A DNA stretch of 64,000 nucleotides from Clostridium pasteurianum DSM 525 = ATCC 6013 (lineage in GTDB: Bacteria; Bacillota; Clostridia; Clostridiales; Clostridiaceae), in contig NZ_CP009268.1 of the NCBI RefSeq assembly GCF_000807255.1, positions 3,316,384 to 3,380,383 of the forward strand, given 5' to 3'. A program made the position numbers and the translations under genes. Shown piece after piece: positions 27,192-36,633 of this stretch; position 1 is the stretch's first letter; every line of letters begins with the position of its first letter. Below the pieces are notes generated by a model. It saw only the letters and a list, made by a program, of their open reading frames with translations, did no database searches and was not told the origin of the DNA.

Positions 27192-27220
27192 AAAAAAGCG
27201 AGTTAAAAAACTCACTTTTT
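27192..27220 (-). terminator. Hairpin terminator after the pyruvate kinase-like gene
   Basis: AAAAAAGCGAGTT pairs with AACTCACTTTTT (one mismatch) around AAA, followed in minus-strand sense by T-rich DNA. It separates the gene ending at 27272 from the sigma-factor gene. Confidence 0.6.
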
Positions 27221-27271
27221 AGCAGCTAATCTTATTTGTCCACATAAGGAATTGCATTGATTCATTAAATC

Positions 27272-27817
27272 CTACCACTCCGCCGGCTTGCAGATAATCT
27301 CTCTTATCTTAGTCTTTAATATTTCTGAAGCATGGGCAGGTCTTATTATCATGGCAGTGTCTGCACCTCGTCCACTGCCTGATATGGCAATTATGTCTTC
27401 ACCATAAGGTATAACACCGCCGTCCAATGCCATGGTGCTTATTTCCACACCGACTTTAGTTCCTTGTCCAAGCATTCTAAGAGAATTGGCAATAATCTCT
27501 ACAGGCATTACTCCTCCAAATTGTTTTGATAAGCCACGCTCTGCACCTGAAAGCACATGACTGGAAGTATATATAGTAAATCCATATCCCTCCAGTTCCT
27601 TTCTCTTTTCTTCTGAAAGCTCCTGAACTCCACTTTCAGGGTAACCATTGGCATGGGTAACCACTACTACATTAATACCACAATCCTTAAGATAAGCAGG
27701 AACATCCCCTTTACTTGTAGCCACCACTATGTAGTTTATATTTCTTTCCTTTGCAGTTTTTACTGCCAGTTTTACAGTTTCTTCTGTGTTTATTTTTCCT
27801 GATTTTTTAAAATACAT
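27272..27817 (-). CDS. Pyruvate kinase alpha/beta-domain-like protein
   Basis: The 181-residue protein resembles the stand-alone pyruvate kinase C-terminal alpha/beta domain family (PF02887-like, COG1751): TVKLAVKTAKERNINYIVVA, NVVVVTHANGYPESG and SGSGRGADTAMIIRP. It has no catalytic TIM barrel, so it is not a pyruvate kinase. The domain usually binds a small effector, and the role is unknown. ATG 27817 sits nine bases after AGGAGG. An upstream in-frame ATG at 27844 is less likely. Confidence 0.78.
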   Translation of the reverse strand: MYFKKSGKINTEETVKLAVKTAKERNINYIVVATSKGDVPAYLKDCGINVVVVTHANGYPESGVQELSEEKRKELEGYGFTIYTSSHVLSGAERGLSKQFGGVMPVEIIANSLRMLGQGTKVGVEISTMALDGGVIPYGEDIIAISGSGRGADTAMIIRPAHASEILKTKIREIICKPAEW

Positions 27818-27840
27818 ATACAAATACCTCCTAAATTCTT

Positions 27841-27935
27841 GCATTCTCCTATTTTCTTCCTCATATCATCCTTATTATTTAAAGATTTGTTTAAATACAT
27901 AAATGATTTAAATTTTCCACTGAATTTTAATTCCT
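27841..27935 (-). pseudogene. Fused scraps of the TPR-like 3' end and the Fic-like N-terminus
   Basis: The first 35 or so bases match the end of the TPR-like gene (CCTATTTTCTTCCTCAT). The next 60 match the 5' region of the Fic fragment (ATTATTTAAAGATTTGTTTA, AATGATTTAAATTTTC). It is a third junction made from the same two parents. The rest of the gap to 28265 is AT-rich promoter-like DNA without genes. Confidence 0.65.
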
Positions 27936-28265
27936 TTATTATAAATTTTTACCATAAAGTTTACGCTAAATTAATTACTATATTTATTTTCCTTATCAAT
28001 TAATTTTATCATAATATTCTCTAAATTGATTTTTTATATTTACAAAATATAAAAGTTTTCTTCCAATAATTTTTAATGTCAAGAAATCCTATTACTTTTT
28101 TCTATAAACATTCATTAAAAATTTGTAATGTTTTTTTATGATATTTTAAAATGTATAATTAATTATTAATTTTTAACTTTTTAGTTTGACACAAATATAT
28201 ATGTATTCTATAATTTAATTGCGTATCAGGAAAAAATAGTAAAAAATAAGGAAGCGATTTTTTAT

Positions 28266-29477
28266 ATGGTGAATATTATCAAAACTGCAATTATAACTAT
28301 AGTAATATCCTTTATATCTGGAGTACTGTTAGATTATTATAAAAATCTGGCACCTAGAATATTATGTACTATAAAAAATACTGTACCTATAGACATGAAT
28401 GGTAAAAAATTTTTTGCATACATCATTACAGTTGTAAATGTATCAAAAAAAACAATTCATGAATTAAATTTAAATGTACAAAGTTCACAAAGTAATTTAA
28501 AAATTACAGATGCAAAAATAACAAAGGGATTAAAATTTGATTCTTCAGTAAAGGATAACATTTTAGACGTGTATATGCCATTTTTAAGTAAGGATGATAA
28601 GTTTTCAGTGACAATGTATGTAGAAAATCCACAGGCAGTACATAATAAACCTGTTATTGTAATTAGATCCCCTGAAAACTTTAAAAGAATAGACTCTGCA
28701 GGACAAAAGGGGATTCTTGCTTTACTGCTGAGTATACCTGAAAGTATAAAACAAGCAGTGTTGAACATAACAAAAAGCTCTAAAAAATCTGCTACTGATA
28801 AAAGAGAGGACTTTACAAGAGCTATAGATAAATCCTCAGATGCTGAATACGGAATAAATAACGGAAATAGGAAACTCGGTAAAGCTAAAAAAGCAATGAT
28901 CATTACTGTACCAATTATTTTACTTGTAATTGTAGGCTTTCTAGGAAAATCTTATTTCAAAGGATTGCCTGCTAATACATCAAATTCCACTGTAAATACT
29001 GCTCTTCCTAACCATTCAACTGGTTCAAAAGGTTCAGCATCAGAAGATACAATAAAAAGTAAAAATTCATCAGAATCCGGTGGATATAAGGATACAAATA
29101 GAGCAACTGAAAGCTCCACTAGAAATACAAGTAAAAATTCATCTATAAGAGGGACAACTAGAGATACAAATTCAAGTTCATCAACTAAATCATCTGGAAC
29201 ATCCTCTGAAAATAAAGGTACCTCTTCTGGAGCGTATTCCCAAAATAGAGGCACAAATACAACAATTGAAAATTCATCTGGGAACACAAGCAACAATACA
29301 TCTACTAGATCATCCTCTGAAAATACAGTTACAAATACACCATCAGGAGCATCTTCTGAAAACAAAAGTACAAATGCATCCTCTGGATCATCCTCCGAAA
29401 ATAAAGATACTAATTCTTCATCCGGGTCATCCTCTGGTTCATCAACTGGAACATCAACTGGAAATGCATCAAACTAA
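28266..29477 (+). CDS. Two-span membrane protein with a Ser/Thr/Asn-rich repeat tail
   Basis: The 403-residue protein has an N-terminal membrane segment (about 3-22), a globular domain (30-140) in the cell or beneath the membrane, a second span (about 209-227) and a low-complexity tail from about 236 to the end. The tail is built from loose repeats of SSSENK-x-TN/SSG type, resembling mucin-like extracellular stalks. RBS AAGGAAGCG precedes the start (ATG 28266, or GTG 28269). The function is unknown. A surface or wall-associated role is inferred from topology. Confidence 0.65.
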   Translation: MVNIIKTAIITIVISFISGVLLDYYKNLAPRILCTIKNTVPIDMNGKKFFAYIITVVNVSKKTIHELNLNVQSSQSNLKITDAKITKGLKFDSSVKDNILDVYMPFLSKDDKFSVTMYVENPQAVHNKPVIVIRSPENFKRIDSAGQKGILALLLSIPESIKQAVLNITKSSKKSATDKREDFTRAIDKSSDAEYGINNGNRKLGKAKKAMIITVPIILLVIVGFLGKSYFKGLPANTSNSTVNTALPNHSTGSKGSASEDTIKSKNSSESGGYKDTNRATESSTRNTSKNSSIRGTTRDTNSSSSTKSSGTSSENKGTSSGAYSQNRGTNTTIENSSGNTSNNTSTRSSSENTVTNTPSGASSENKSTNASSGSSSENKDTNSSSGSSSGSSTGTSTGNASN

Positions 29478-29588
29478 CTTATTGATGTTATTGTTGCAGT
29501 TATATTTGATATTGAAAAAGTAGAAGGCTTCTAAAAAAATTTTCAACTTAATATTAGACATTTATGTTTTATTTAAAGAGTTTAAATA

Positions 29589-29640
29589 GAGATTATCCTC
29601 TAATAAAAAAACAACTTTTATTAGAAGATAGTCTCTTTTA
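29589..29640. terminator. Bidirectional hairpin terminator
   Basis: GAGATTATCCTCTAATAAAA pairs with TTTTATTAGAAGATAGTCTC (two mismatches) around a seven-base loop, followed by TTTTA. It lies between the convergent genes ending at 29477 and 29714 and can serve both. Confidence 0.75.
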
Positions 29641-29713
29641 TATTAACACAAGATTATTTTTCATTTTTATAGAACTTAAATCAGTAAAATAGCAACATTT
29701 CTTCTACAATTAA

Positions 29714-30082
29714 TCAATTCTCATTGAAAACCTCCTTTGCCACAAAAACTGCATTCAGAACCTTTGGAAATCCTACATAGGGAATACATTGTAAAAATAC
29801 TTCTATAATTTCTTCCTTCGATATCCCCACATTTAATGCTCCATTTATGTGAACCTTTAGCTGCTTTTCACAGCCTCCCAAAGTAGTCAATGAGGATAAG
29901 GTAATAAGTTCTCTTTGTTTTAAATCAAGGGCAGGTCTTGTATATATGTCTCCAAAGGCAAACTCAATGATATACTTTCCAAGATCTGGAGCGATATCCT
30001 TAAGAGATTCTACTACTTCATCTCCTCCCTTACCATCTACTTCTTTAAGCTTATTCACACCTTTTTCATATCTATTTTCCAT
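29714..30082 (-). CDS. Carboxymuconolactone decarboxylase-family protein
   Basis: The 122-residue protein has the CMD-family helix ALDLKQRELITLSSLTTLGG followed by CEKQLKVHINGALNVGISKE. Only one cysteine (C71) and H78 are present, so the AhpD-type CxxC redox pair is absent and the protein resembles 4-carboxymuconolactone decarboxylase relatives more than a peroxidase. RBS AGGAGG lies in front. It is divergent from a MerR-family regulator with a 19-bp-spacer promoter between them, so the regulator very likely controls it. Confidence 0.85.
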   Translation of the reverse strand: MENRYEKGVNKLKEVDGKGGDEVVESLKDIAPDLGKYIIEFAFGDIYTRPALDLKQRELITLSSLTTLGGCEKQLKVHINGALNVGISKEEIIEVFLQCIPYVGFPKVLNAVFVAKEVFNEN

Positions 30083-30114
30083 AATTGAATTACCTCCTGT
30101 TTTTTGATAATATT

Positions 30115-30145
30115 ATGATACATGCTGGAGTTAACTCCATGTCAA
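30115..30145 (-). promoter_or_regulatory. MerR-type promoter with 19-bp spacer and palindromic operator
   Basis: On the minus strand, TTGACA (30145-30140) and TATCAT (30120-30115) are separated by exactly 19 bases. The operator palindrome TGGAGTTAACTCCA (30126-30139) fills the spacer. MerR regulators bind such palindromes and untwist the overlong spacer to activate transcription. The promoter drives the CMD-family gene. Confidence 0.85.
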
Positions 30146-30160
30146 CAGGAGGTTTTTAAT

Positions 30161-30529
30161 TTGAAGTATTACATTGGAGAATTTTCTAAAAAAGTTGGTG
30201 TCAGTATAGATACTTTGAGATACTATGAAAAGCTTGGTCTTATTTATCCTGAAAGAGATAGCATTAACAAGAGAATATACTCTGAGAAAGATATATCCTG
30301 GATAAATTTTATAATTCGTTTAAAAGAAATAAACATGCCTATTAATCAGATACAGTATTACTCTGAATTGAGGTATCAGGGAGACAGCACAGCGGAAAAG
30401 CGATTGGAGCTTTTAGAAAAACAAATGAATAGATTAAATGCAGAAAAAGAAAGGATAGAAGAAAATATACATCATCTTAATAAAAAAATTGATGCCTATA
30501 AACAAATGCTTAAGGACAAGGACAAATAG
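30161..30529 (+). CDS. MerR-family transcriptional regulator
   Basis: The protein begins KYYIGEFSKKVGVSIDTLRY with TLRYYEKLGLI, the typical MerR winged helix-turn-helix, followed by a dimerisation coiled coil (LLEKQMNRLNAEKERIEENI, residues 75-115) and a short tail without a cysteine cluster, so metal sensing is unlikely. The best start is TTG 30161 with AGGAGG nine bases upstream. A longer in-frame ATG at 30122 would overlap the operator. It should sense a small molecule and activate the divergent CMD-family gene. Confidence 0.87.
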   Translation: MKYYIGEFSKKVGVSIDTLRYYEKLGLIYPERDSINKRIYSEKDISWINFIIRLKEINMPINQIQYYSELRYQGDSTAEKRLELLEKQMNRLNAEKERIEENIHHLNKKIDAYKQMLKDKDK

Positions 30530-30820
30530 CTGGATATATCATAAATCCGCATTACTTCATATTACATTTTTTATCTAGCTCTACCCATTTTACACTTGCC
30601 AATCAAAAACTATTTAGAATTCTTAATTAACAAGTGATATTCTTAATAGAAACTATATACAGCAAAGGAATTGGGAAGAAATCAGATAATTACATAATGT
30701 AGAATTTAAAATTAAACAATGTGTAGTGGAAATATTTTCAAAAACAGGCCATATACTAGAATTAATATCTACTATATGGCCTTATCGTTTAAAAGAAAAG
30801 TATGACTTAAATAATAAAAA

Positions 30821-31035
30821 TTATAAATTATATCTTGATACTCTTTTAGCAATTAAATATTTTAGAACAAATCTTGGAATTTTAGACATAAGATCCATAT
30901 TTGCAGAAAAAATTTGTCTTAGTATCACCTAGACAAAGGCAGCTTACCATAATATCTGATTGTCTTATTTCATATCTCAATGCTTCTGTAAAACATAAAA
31001 CAAATGCCTTAGTTGCGCCATAAACAATGTAGTAT
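30821..31035 (-). pseudogene. Short-chain dehydrogenase C-terminal remnant
   Basis: The minus strand reads YIVYGATKAFVLCFTEALRY then EIRQSDIMVSCLC, which contains the SDR YxxxK motif (YGATK), then after a frameshift near 30910 ANMDLMSKIPRFVLKYLIAK and RVSRYNL-stop. The N-terminal Rossmann half and the start are missing. A 68-codon plus-strand frame across 30726-30932 is a shadow of this remnant. Confidence 0.7.
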
Positions 31036-31126
31036 ATATAGAGTTTTTAACTCTAGTTCATCCTTTAAGAATAAAGTTAAACAATAGTTTTTCATTAAAT
31101 AACTATATTTAATTTAACATAATTTG

Positions 31127-31696
31127 TTATTTTACAATAATATCCTCAAGTTTTCTTTTTGGTACATGGTGAACTCCATTTTCATCACGCCAATATTTAA
31201 TATTTTTTGAATCTTTAAGTTCTTCCAAAACAACCACTTCCTTTGGTTTCCCTAGCGCTATCACAAGTATTATTTCGAATTGCTCCTTAATATTGAGAGC
31301 TTCCCCTAGTCCTTTTTTATTGACTGCTCCGAACATACATCCACCAAGACCTTTTTCGCATGCCCCCAACAACATACTTTGACAAGCGATACCGTGATCC
31401 CACAAATAATTTGTACTGATGTTTTTATCTCCTAGCATAATTATATAAGCAGAAGGTTTCTCCCCTTCCTCTGGTCCATCCCAATCTTTAAAATAACCTG
31501 CCCACTTTAAATGATGAAAAATAAGATTGTTTTTCTCCTCTGTATTAGAGAGGATATATTTCAGAGGCTGTAAATTGGCTCCTGATGAAGACAAACGAGC
31601 CAAATCAATCAATTCTTTTAAAGTATCCTGATTTATTTTGTAATTTTGTTCAAATCTCCTATAGGTTCTATTCTTTTTTATTAGATCATAAATCAT
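31127..31696 (-). CDS. Nitroreductase-family FMN oxidoreductase
   Basis: The 189-residue protein has the nitroreductase N-terminus (KKNRTYRRFEQNYKI), the ARLSSSGANLQPLKYIL FMN-contact block and GKPKEVVVLEE near the end. It likely uses flavin and NAD(P)H to reduce a nitro or quinone-type compound; the substrate is unknown. Start: ATG 31696 has AGGGAG with nine-base spacing, whereas ATG 31705 touches the AGGGAG. It is a single gene on the minus strand. Confidence 0.85.
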   Translation of the reverse strand: MIYDLIKKNRTYRRFEQNYKINQDTLKELIDLARLSSSGANLQPLKYILSNTEEKNNLIFHHLKWAGYFKDWDGPEEGEKPSAYIIMLGDKNISTNYLWDHGIACQSMLLGACEKGLGGCMFGAVNKKGLGEALNIKEQFEIILVIALGKPKEVVVLEELKDSKNIKYWRDENGVHHVPKRKLEDIIVK

Positions 31697-31887
31697 TTTT
31701 TTCATCTCCCTACTTGTGTATCTATTTCATCTTTTTTACTGTTGCGTGTTATAAAAAAAGAAAACCAATAACTAAATATATCTTGCCATTAACCTAGTTA
31801 CCTTTGGATTTTGCTCCTTTTGCCACTTGTTGTACTAATATTGCAATTTATCTATTGACTAACTTTATTATATTAAATACAATACAA

Positions 31888-32460
31888 TTAATCAAAAGCT
31901 GTTCTTCCGTTAATAGCTATTTTAAGTATCAGCTCCGCCATTTCTCTGGCAGGCTTTTTCATGCCCTCATTCAACCATTTTCGAATGATACCTACACTGC
32001 CATTTGCTAAAAAATCAAATATGTATTCTGCATCTTCCTTGTTTAAAAAATTGCTTTCTGTATCTAACGGGAAATGCTGCTTTCCAATAATCTTTGTAAT
32101 TTCCTGCTGAAACTTTATATCCCCATTGGAATTAAGCAGCAGATCAAATAATTCTGAGTTTTCCTTAATATACTCTAATATTTTTTCAATTCCATCAACA
32201 GGTACATCTGCTCTATTTTTAAAATCATAGTATGTTAGATACTTACTAATATCATCAATAATATCTTTTTCTATCTGATGAAGCAAATCATATTGACTGA
32301 CATAATGTGCATAAAAGGTAGATCGGTTAATATCAGCATCCTCACATATTTCTTTTATGGAAATTTTCGATATGGACTTTTGTTTTAATAATTTTACAAA
32401 ACTATCCTTTATAACCATTTTAGTATACTTCACTCGTCTGTCTATTTTCTTTTCCCTCAT
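31888..32460 (-). CDS. TetR-family transcriptional regulator
   Basis: The N-terminal helix-turn-helix reads SISKISIKEICEDADINRST and FYAHYVSQYDLL, classic TetR/AcrR. The C-terminal part is a helical ligand domain with a TetR_C_8-like pattern (FLANGSVGIIRKWLNEGMKK). ATG 32460 has GGGGAGG in front; the longer frame from 32544 is unlikely. It is divergent from the ABC exporter genes and presumably represses them until an inducer, perhaps the exported compound, binds. Confidence 0.87.
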   Translation of the reverse strand: MREKKIDRRVKYTKMVIKDSFVKLLKQKSISKISIKEICEDADINRSTFYAHYVSQYDLLHQIEKDIIDDISKYLTYYDFKNRADVPVDGIEKILEYIKENSELFDLLLNSNGDIKFQQEITKIIGKQHFPLDTESNFLNKEDAEYIFDFLANGSVGIIRKWLNEGMKKPAREMAELILKIAINGRTAFD

Positions 32461-32642
32461 ATAAATAATGGCCTCCCCTGTTATATAAAATGCATTTTTA
32501 CTATTTATCAAACACTTTATGAAAATCTGTTTTACATCTATCATTTTTTAATTATCTGATTGTTGTATTTATTTCATTATGTAAGTATACTTTATTAGTG
32601 ATGGATAATCAACACATTGTTTATTAAAATGGGAGGTATTTC

Positions 32643-33344
32643 ATGTCTTTTATAGAGTTTAAAAACATAAAAAAAGAATATATTACTGGAGATGTAACTA
32701 TTACAGCAGTTAAAGATTGTTCTTTTTCAATAAAAAAAGGTGAATTAGTAGTGATACTTGGCCCCTCCGGTGCAGGTAAAACAACTGTTTTAAATCTGCT
32801 GGGGGGAATGGATAATCCAAGTGATGGTAATATTATTGTAGATAATAAGGAAATTCATAATTACAATAAAAAGCAGCTGATAAACTACAGACGTAATGAT
32901 ATTGGGTTTGTATTTCAATTTTATAACCTTGTAGGAAACCTCACAGCACTTGAAAATGTGGAACTTGCCTGTCAGATATGCCCTGACTCACTGGATCCCA
33001 AAAATATTTTAGATCAGGTAGGATTGTCTCACCGTATAAATAGTTTTCCCTCTCAGTTATCTGGAGGCGAGCAGCAGCGTGTTGCCATAGCTAGAGCAAT
33101 TGCCAAAAATCCAAAGCTATTATTATGTGATGAACCCACAGGAGCCTTAGACAGCATAACAGGTCAGAGGGTTATTGAACTTTTGCAAAACACCTGCAGA
33201 GAAATGGATATGACAACAGTTTTAATTACTCACAATGCCGCCATAGCGGATATTGCAGACAAAGTAATACAAATAAAAAATGGAACTGTGGAAGATATTC
33301 TTATCAATGAAAGTCCTAAAAAAGCTGAAGAGATAGCGTGGTGA
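32643..33344 (+). CDS. ABC exporter ATP-binding protein (MacB/LolD/SalX type)
   Basis: The 233-residue ATPase has Walker [10 protein letters not shown] (40-48), the signature QLSGGEQQR (138-146), DEPTGALD (163-170) and the switch H in LITHNA. The [17 protein letters not shown]-loop region is typical of MacB/LolD-type ATPases. The end overlaps the permease start by a few bases. GGGAGG precedes the ATG. With its permease it forms a TetR-controlled exporter of the FtsX superfamily, commonly for peptides or antibiotics. Confidence 0.92.
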   Translation: MSFIEFKNIKKEYITGDVTITAVKDCSFSIKKGELVVILGPSGAGKTTVLNLLGGMDNPSDGNIIVDNKEIHNYNKKQLINYRRNDIGFVFQFYNLVGNLTALENVELACQICPDSLDPKNILDQVGLSHRINSFPSQLSGGEQQRVAIARAIAKNPKLLLCDEPTGALDSITGQRVIELLQNTCREMDMTTVLITHNAAIADIADKVIQIKNGTVEDILINESPKKAEEIAW

Positions 33345-36300
33345 TTGATTTGTTATACAAAAATACATTGATGAAAATAAAAAAATCCTTTGGAAGATAT
33401 ATTTCTTTATTTATCATAGTTATAGTAGGTGTAGGATTTTTTTCAGGATTAAAGGGAAGTTCACCAGATATTATCTCTTCTGTAGACAAATACTATAAAG
33501 AGAAAAATTTAATGGATTTTAAAATTGTAAGTACCTTAGGATTGACAAATGAAGATGTAGATGCTCTAAAATCATTAAAAGATGTGAATACTGTTGTTCC
33601 TAGTTATTCTCTAGATGTTTTAGATAAAGGTAAGACAATCAAAGTACAGGCATTAGAAAAATCCGTTAATACAGTAAATCTTATAAGTGGTAGAATGCCT
33701 AAAAATCATACGGAATGTTTGGCAGACAGCAAAAATTATAAAATAGGCGATAAAATTACCATTACAAGTGATGTAAATGATAAACTAAAAAACAAAGAAT
33801 TCATTGTAGCAGGTACAATAAGTTCACCCTTATACATGTCTACTGATTATGGCAACACCACCATTGGTGACGGAAAGCTTTCTTCCTTTATCTTTGTGAA
33901 TAAAGACAATTTTACTATGGATGCCTATACGGAAATCTATATTACTGCAGCTAATACTAAAAATATGACCTCCTACTCAAAAGAATATGATGCTTTAGCA
34001 GATCATTTAAATAGTGAACTGCTAAAATTAAAACCTGAAAGAGAAAACGCCAGGTATCAAGAAATTTACAATAAAGCAGACCATGAAATAAATAACAATC
34101 AGGCAAAGCTCAATGATGAAAAATCCAAAGGTGAACATAAACTATCAAAGGCAAAATCTGAACTTGATGCAAATAAATTGAAGCTTAACAATGCAAAACA
34201 GGCACTTGCTGAAAATGAAAGTAATTTAGAGAAAAAAGCCTCAAGTCAAAATATTGAATTTAAAAATGCAAAAGATAAAATTGCTCTAGGCTGGAGTCAA
34301 ATCAATACTGCGTTAAAAAACAGCAACATTAAAAAGGAAGATTTAAGCGGCAAAATAAATGAACTGAACAATGCCCTCAAAAACATGAAAGTTCAGCAAA
34401 GCCAGCTTCCAGCTAAAAGTCAAGCATATGCACAGCTTACTACAAAGATTAATCAGTATTCCACTTCCTATGAAGGATTACTGAAACTTCAAACATCAAT
34501 AACAGAATTAACTGGTCAAGAAAAACAATTAAACAATGGAATAGAAACTTTTAATACAGAAATTGAAAAGGCAAAAATAAAAATTACTGAAGGTAAAAAT
34601 GAGCTTAACACCAACGAAAAAAAGTTAGAAAATGGCTACAGTGAATACAACAAAAATTTGGCTCAGTTCAATTTAAAAATAACAGATGCCCAGTCAAAGA
34701 TTGACAGTGCCAAAAAGGATCTTTCAAAAATAGAAAAAGCCAAATGGTATATTTATGACAGAGATGATATAGCAGGTTATAGTTCTCTAAAAGGCGGTAC
34801 AGACACTATTACATCTGTAGCAGCTGTTTTTCCTATTTTCTTTATTTTAATCGTCATATTAATGACATCTAATACAATGGCCAGAATGATAGTAGAAGAA
34901 CGAAATGAACTTGGAACATTGACTTCATTAGGCTTCAAAGATAGAAATATTATTTCAACATATTTGCTTTATGTACTGTCTGCCACTATATTAGGTGCTA
35001 TAACCGGCTTCTTTATAGGATCTAAAATAATTCCCAACATTATATTTGCCACTTTCAATAAATTCATTTTACCACCGCTGGTTATAAATTATGACATCAC
35101 AAGTTTATTATTGGTATTGGCAGTTTCCATAACATTGATGACAATGGTAACACTTTTCTTCTGCAATAGCGAACTAAATCAAAATCCTGCTGCTTTAATG
35201 CGTCCTGTGCCACCGAAACAGGGTCAGAAAATATTGCTTGAAAAGATAGGATTTATATGGAAAACTCTTTCCTTTACCTGGAAGGTTACTATGCGTAACA
35301 TATTTCGATATAAACAGAAAGTTATTATGACCATTGTAGGAGTTGCAGGTTGTACAGCACTGCTAGCAGCTGGTTTTGGCTTAAAAGACAGTATGAACGG
35401 AGTAGCCGAAAAACAATATGGCGAAATTTTCAAATACAATGCTATAATTGCTCTGAAAAATGAAACTCCTGATATGAGCAAAGATTTGAAAAAACTGCTT
35501 ACAAAAGAGAAGGTAGAAAATCCCCTTTTAATCAAGCAGACAACTTTTAAAGCTCAATCAGGAAATGACTCCTTGGACACTTATTTAATTGTACCAGTAA
35601 ATGAAGATTTGTTTAAAAAATATTATGATCTTACAAGTAAAATAACAGAATCCAGTGTAAAATTAGATGACAGCGGTGCAGTAATTACAGAAAAACTGGC
35701 GGATACTTTAAAAATAGGCAAAGGTGGTACAATCAAAATAAAAGATGCGGATAATAACTCCTATTCTCTGAAAGTTTCTGATGTTGCAGAGAATTATATG
35801 CAAAATTACATCTACATGAATAAAAACCTATATAGTAAAGTATTCGGGGAAGAAGTATCCTATAATATGCTTGTATCAGATTACAGTCAAGATAAAACTA
35901 CACTGGCAAATCATCTTCTAGATAGTGACTCCATTGTAAATGTTACATTCAAGGATGACATACTAAAGCAGGCCCACGATGGCAATAGCAGCTTAAATAA
36001 TGTAGTAGTTCTTCTGGTTGTTATTGCATCTATACTGGTAGTCATTGTGCTTTATAATTTAACCTCTATTAATATAAGTGAAAGAAAGCGTGAAATTGCC
36101 ACACTAAAAGTACTTGGATTTACAGATAAAGAAACTAATGAATATATTTACCGTGAGGCCTTTCTGATGACCCTTTTCGGTATAGCAGCAGGTTTATGCT
36201 TAGGAATTCTGCTCCATCGCTTTGTAATTGGAGCTATAGAGGACGATTCAACAGTATATTTTAGAAATATACATGTACTCAGTTTTGTGTGGTCATCTCT

Positions 36301-36394
36301 GGTTATCATAATAGTTTCTGTAGTTATGCAAATAGTTACCTATTTTAAAATGCAGACAATAGATATGATTGAATCCTTAAAATCTGTGGAATAA
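33338..36394 (+). CDS. ABC transporter permease, FtsX-like, with a long coiled-coil domain
   Basis: The 1018-residue protein has an N-terminal span (about 17-37), an extracytoplasmic domain with a coiled coil (about 235-470, rich in Lys, Asn and Glu), three spans near 490-620, and a second FtsX half with a span near 665 and three near 895-1010. The starts GTG 33338 and GTG 33341 overlap the ATPase stop, which implies coupled translation. FtsX-type permeases move substrates by mechanotransmission rather than classical transport. The substrate is not evident. Confidence 0.88.
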   Translation: MVIDLLYKNTLMKIKKSFGRYISLFIIVIVGVGFFSGLKGSSPDIISSVDKYYKEKNLMDFKIVSTLGLTNEDVDALKSLKDVNTVVPSYSLDVLDKGKTIKVQALEKSVNTVNLISGRMPKNHTECLADSKNYKIGDKITITSDVNDKLKNKEFIVAGTISSPLYMSTDYGNTTIGDGKLSSFIFVNKDNFTMDAYTEIYITAANTKNMTSYSKEYDALADHLNSELLKLKPERENARYQEIYNKADHEINNNQAKLNDEKSKGEHKLSKAKSELDANKLKLNNAKQALAENESNLEKKASSQNIEFKNAKDKIALGWSQINTALKNSNIKKEDLSGKINELNNALKNMKVQQSQLPAKSQAYAQLTTKINQYSTSYEGLLKLQTSITELTGQEKQLNNGIETFNTEIEKAKIKITEGKNELNTNEKKLENGYSEYNKNLAQFNLKITDAQSKIDSAKKDLSKIEKAKWYIYDRDDIAGYSSLKGGTDTITSVAAVFPIFFILIVILMTSNTMARMIVEERNELGTLTSLGFKDRNIISTYLLYVLSATILGAITGFFIGSKIIPNIIFATFNKFILPPLVINYDITSLLLVLAVSITLMTMVTLFFCNSELNQNPAALMRPVPPKQGQKILLEKIGFIWKTLSFTWKVTMRNIFRYKQKVIMTIVGVAGCTALLAAGFGLKDSMNGVAEKQYGEIFKYNAIIALKNETPDMSKDLKKLLTKEKVENPLLIKQTTFKAQSGNDSLDTYLIVPVNEDLFKKYYDLTSKITESSVKLDDSGAVITEKLADTLKIGKGGTIKIKDADNNSYSLKVSDVAENYMQNYIYMNKNLYSKVFGEEVSYNMLVSDYSQDKTTLANHLLDSDSIVNVTFKDDILKQAHDGNSSLNNVVVLLVVIASILVVIVLYNLTSINISERKREIATLKVLGFTDKETNEYIYREAFLMTLFGIAAGLCLGILLHRFVIGAIEDDSTVYFRNIHVLSFVWSSLVIIIVSVVMQIVTYFKMQTIDMIESLKSVE

Positions 36395-36400
36395 AAAAAT

Positions 36401-36447
36401 AAGAGCTGTATCGCAGTGCATACATACACATTGTGATACAGCTCTTT
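36401..36447 (+). terminator. Terminator after the ABC exporter operon
   Basis: AAGAGCTGTATCGCAGTG pairs with CATTGTGATACAGCTCTT with two G-U or mismatched positions, followed by TTCC. It lies seven bases after the permease stop. Confidence 0.75.
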
Positions 36448-36633
36448 CCTATATTACTATATTATTAACTATTAAAATATAATCTTTCACATATCTCTCA
36501 TTTACTCTGCCATTTTTAAGAACACTATACCAGTCATACTAAAGTCACCCATAAGCAGAACAGTACCAAGGTACCAAGAATAGTCATAATGGAACGTATT
36601 TTATTTCTCACTACGTATTATATAACTTACCAA

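Noticed and set aside
28952-29523. Long minus-strand frame and a second plus-strand frame over the Ser-rich tail
   Set aside because: They arise from the repetitive tail of the 28266 gene read in other frames; composition is biased and there is no start signal.
30726-30932. 68-codon plus-strand frame
   Set aside because: It runs antisense across the SDR remnant, which explains the open frame; no RBS.
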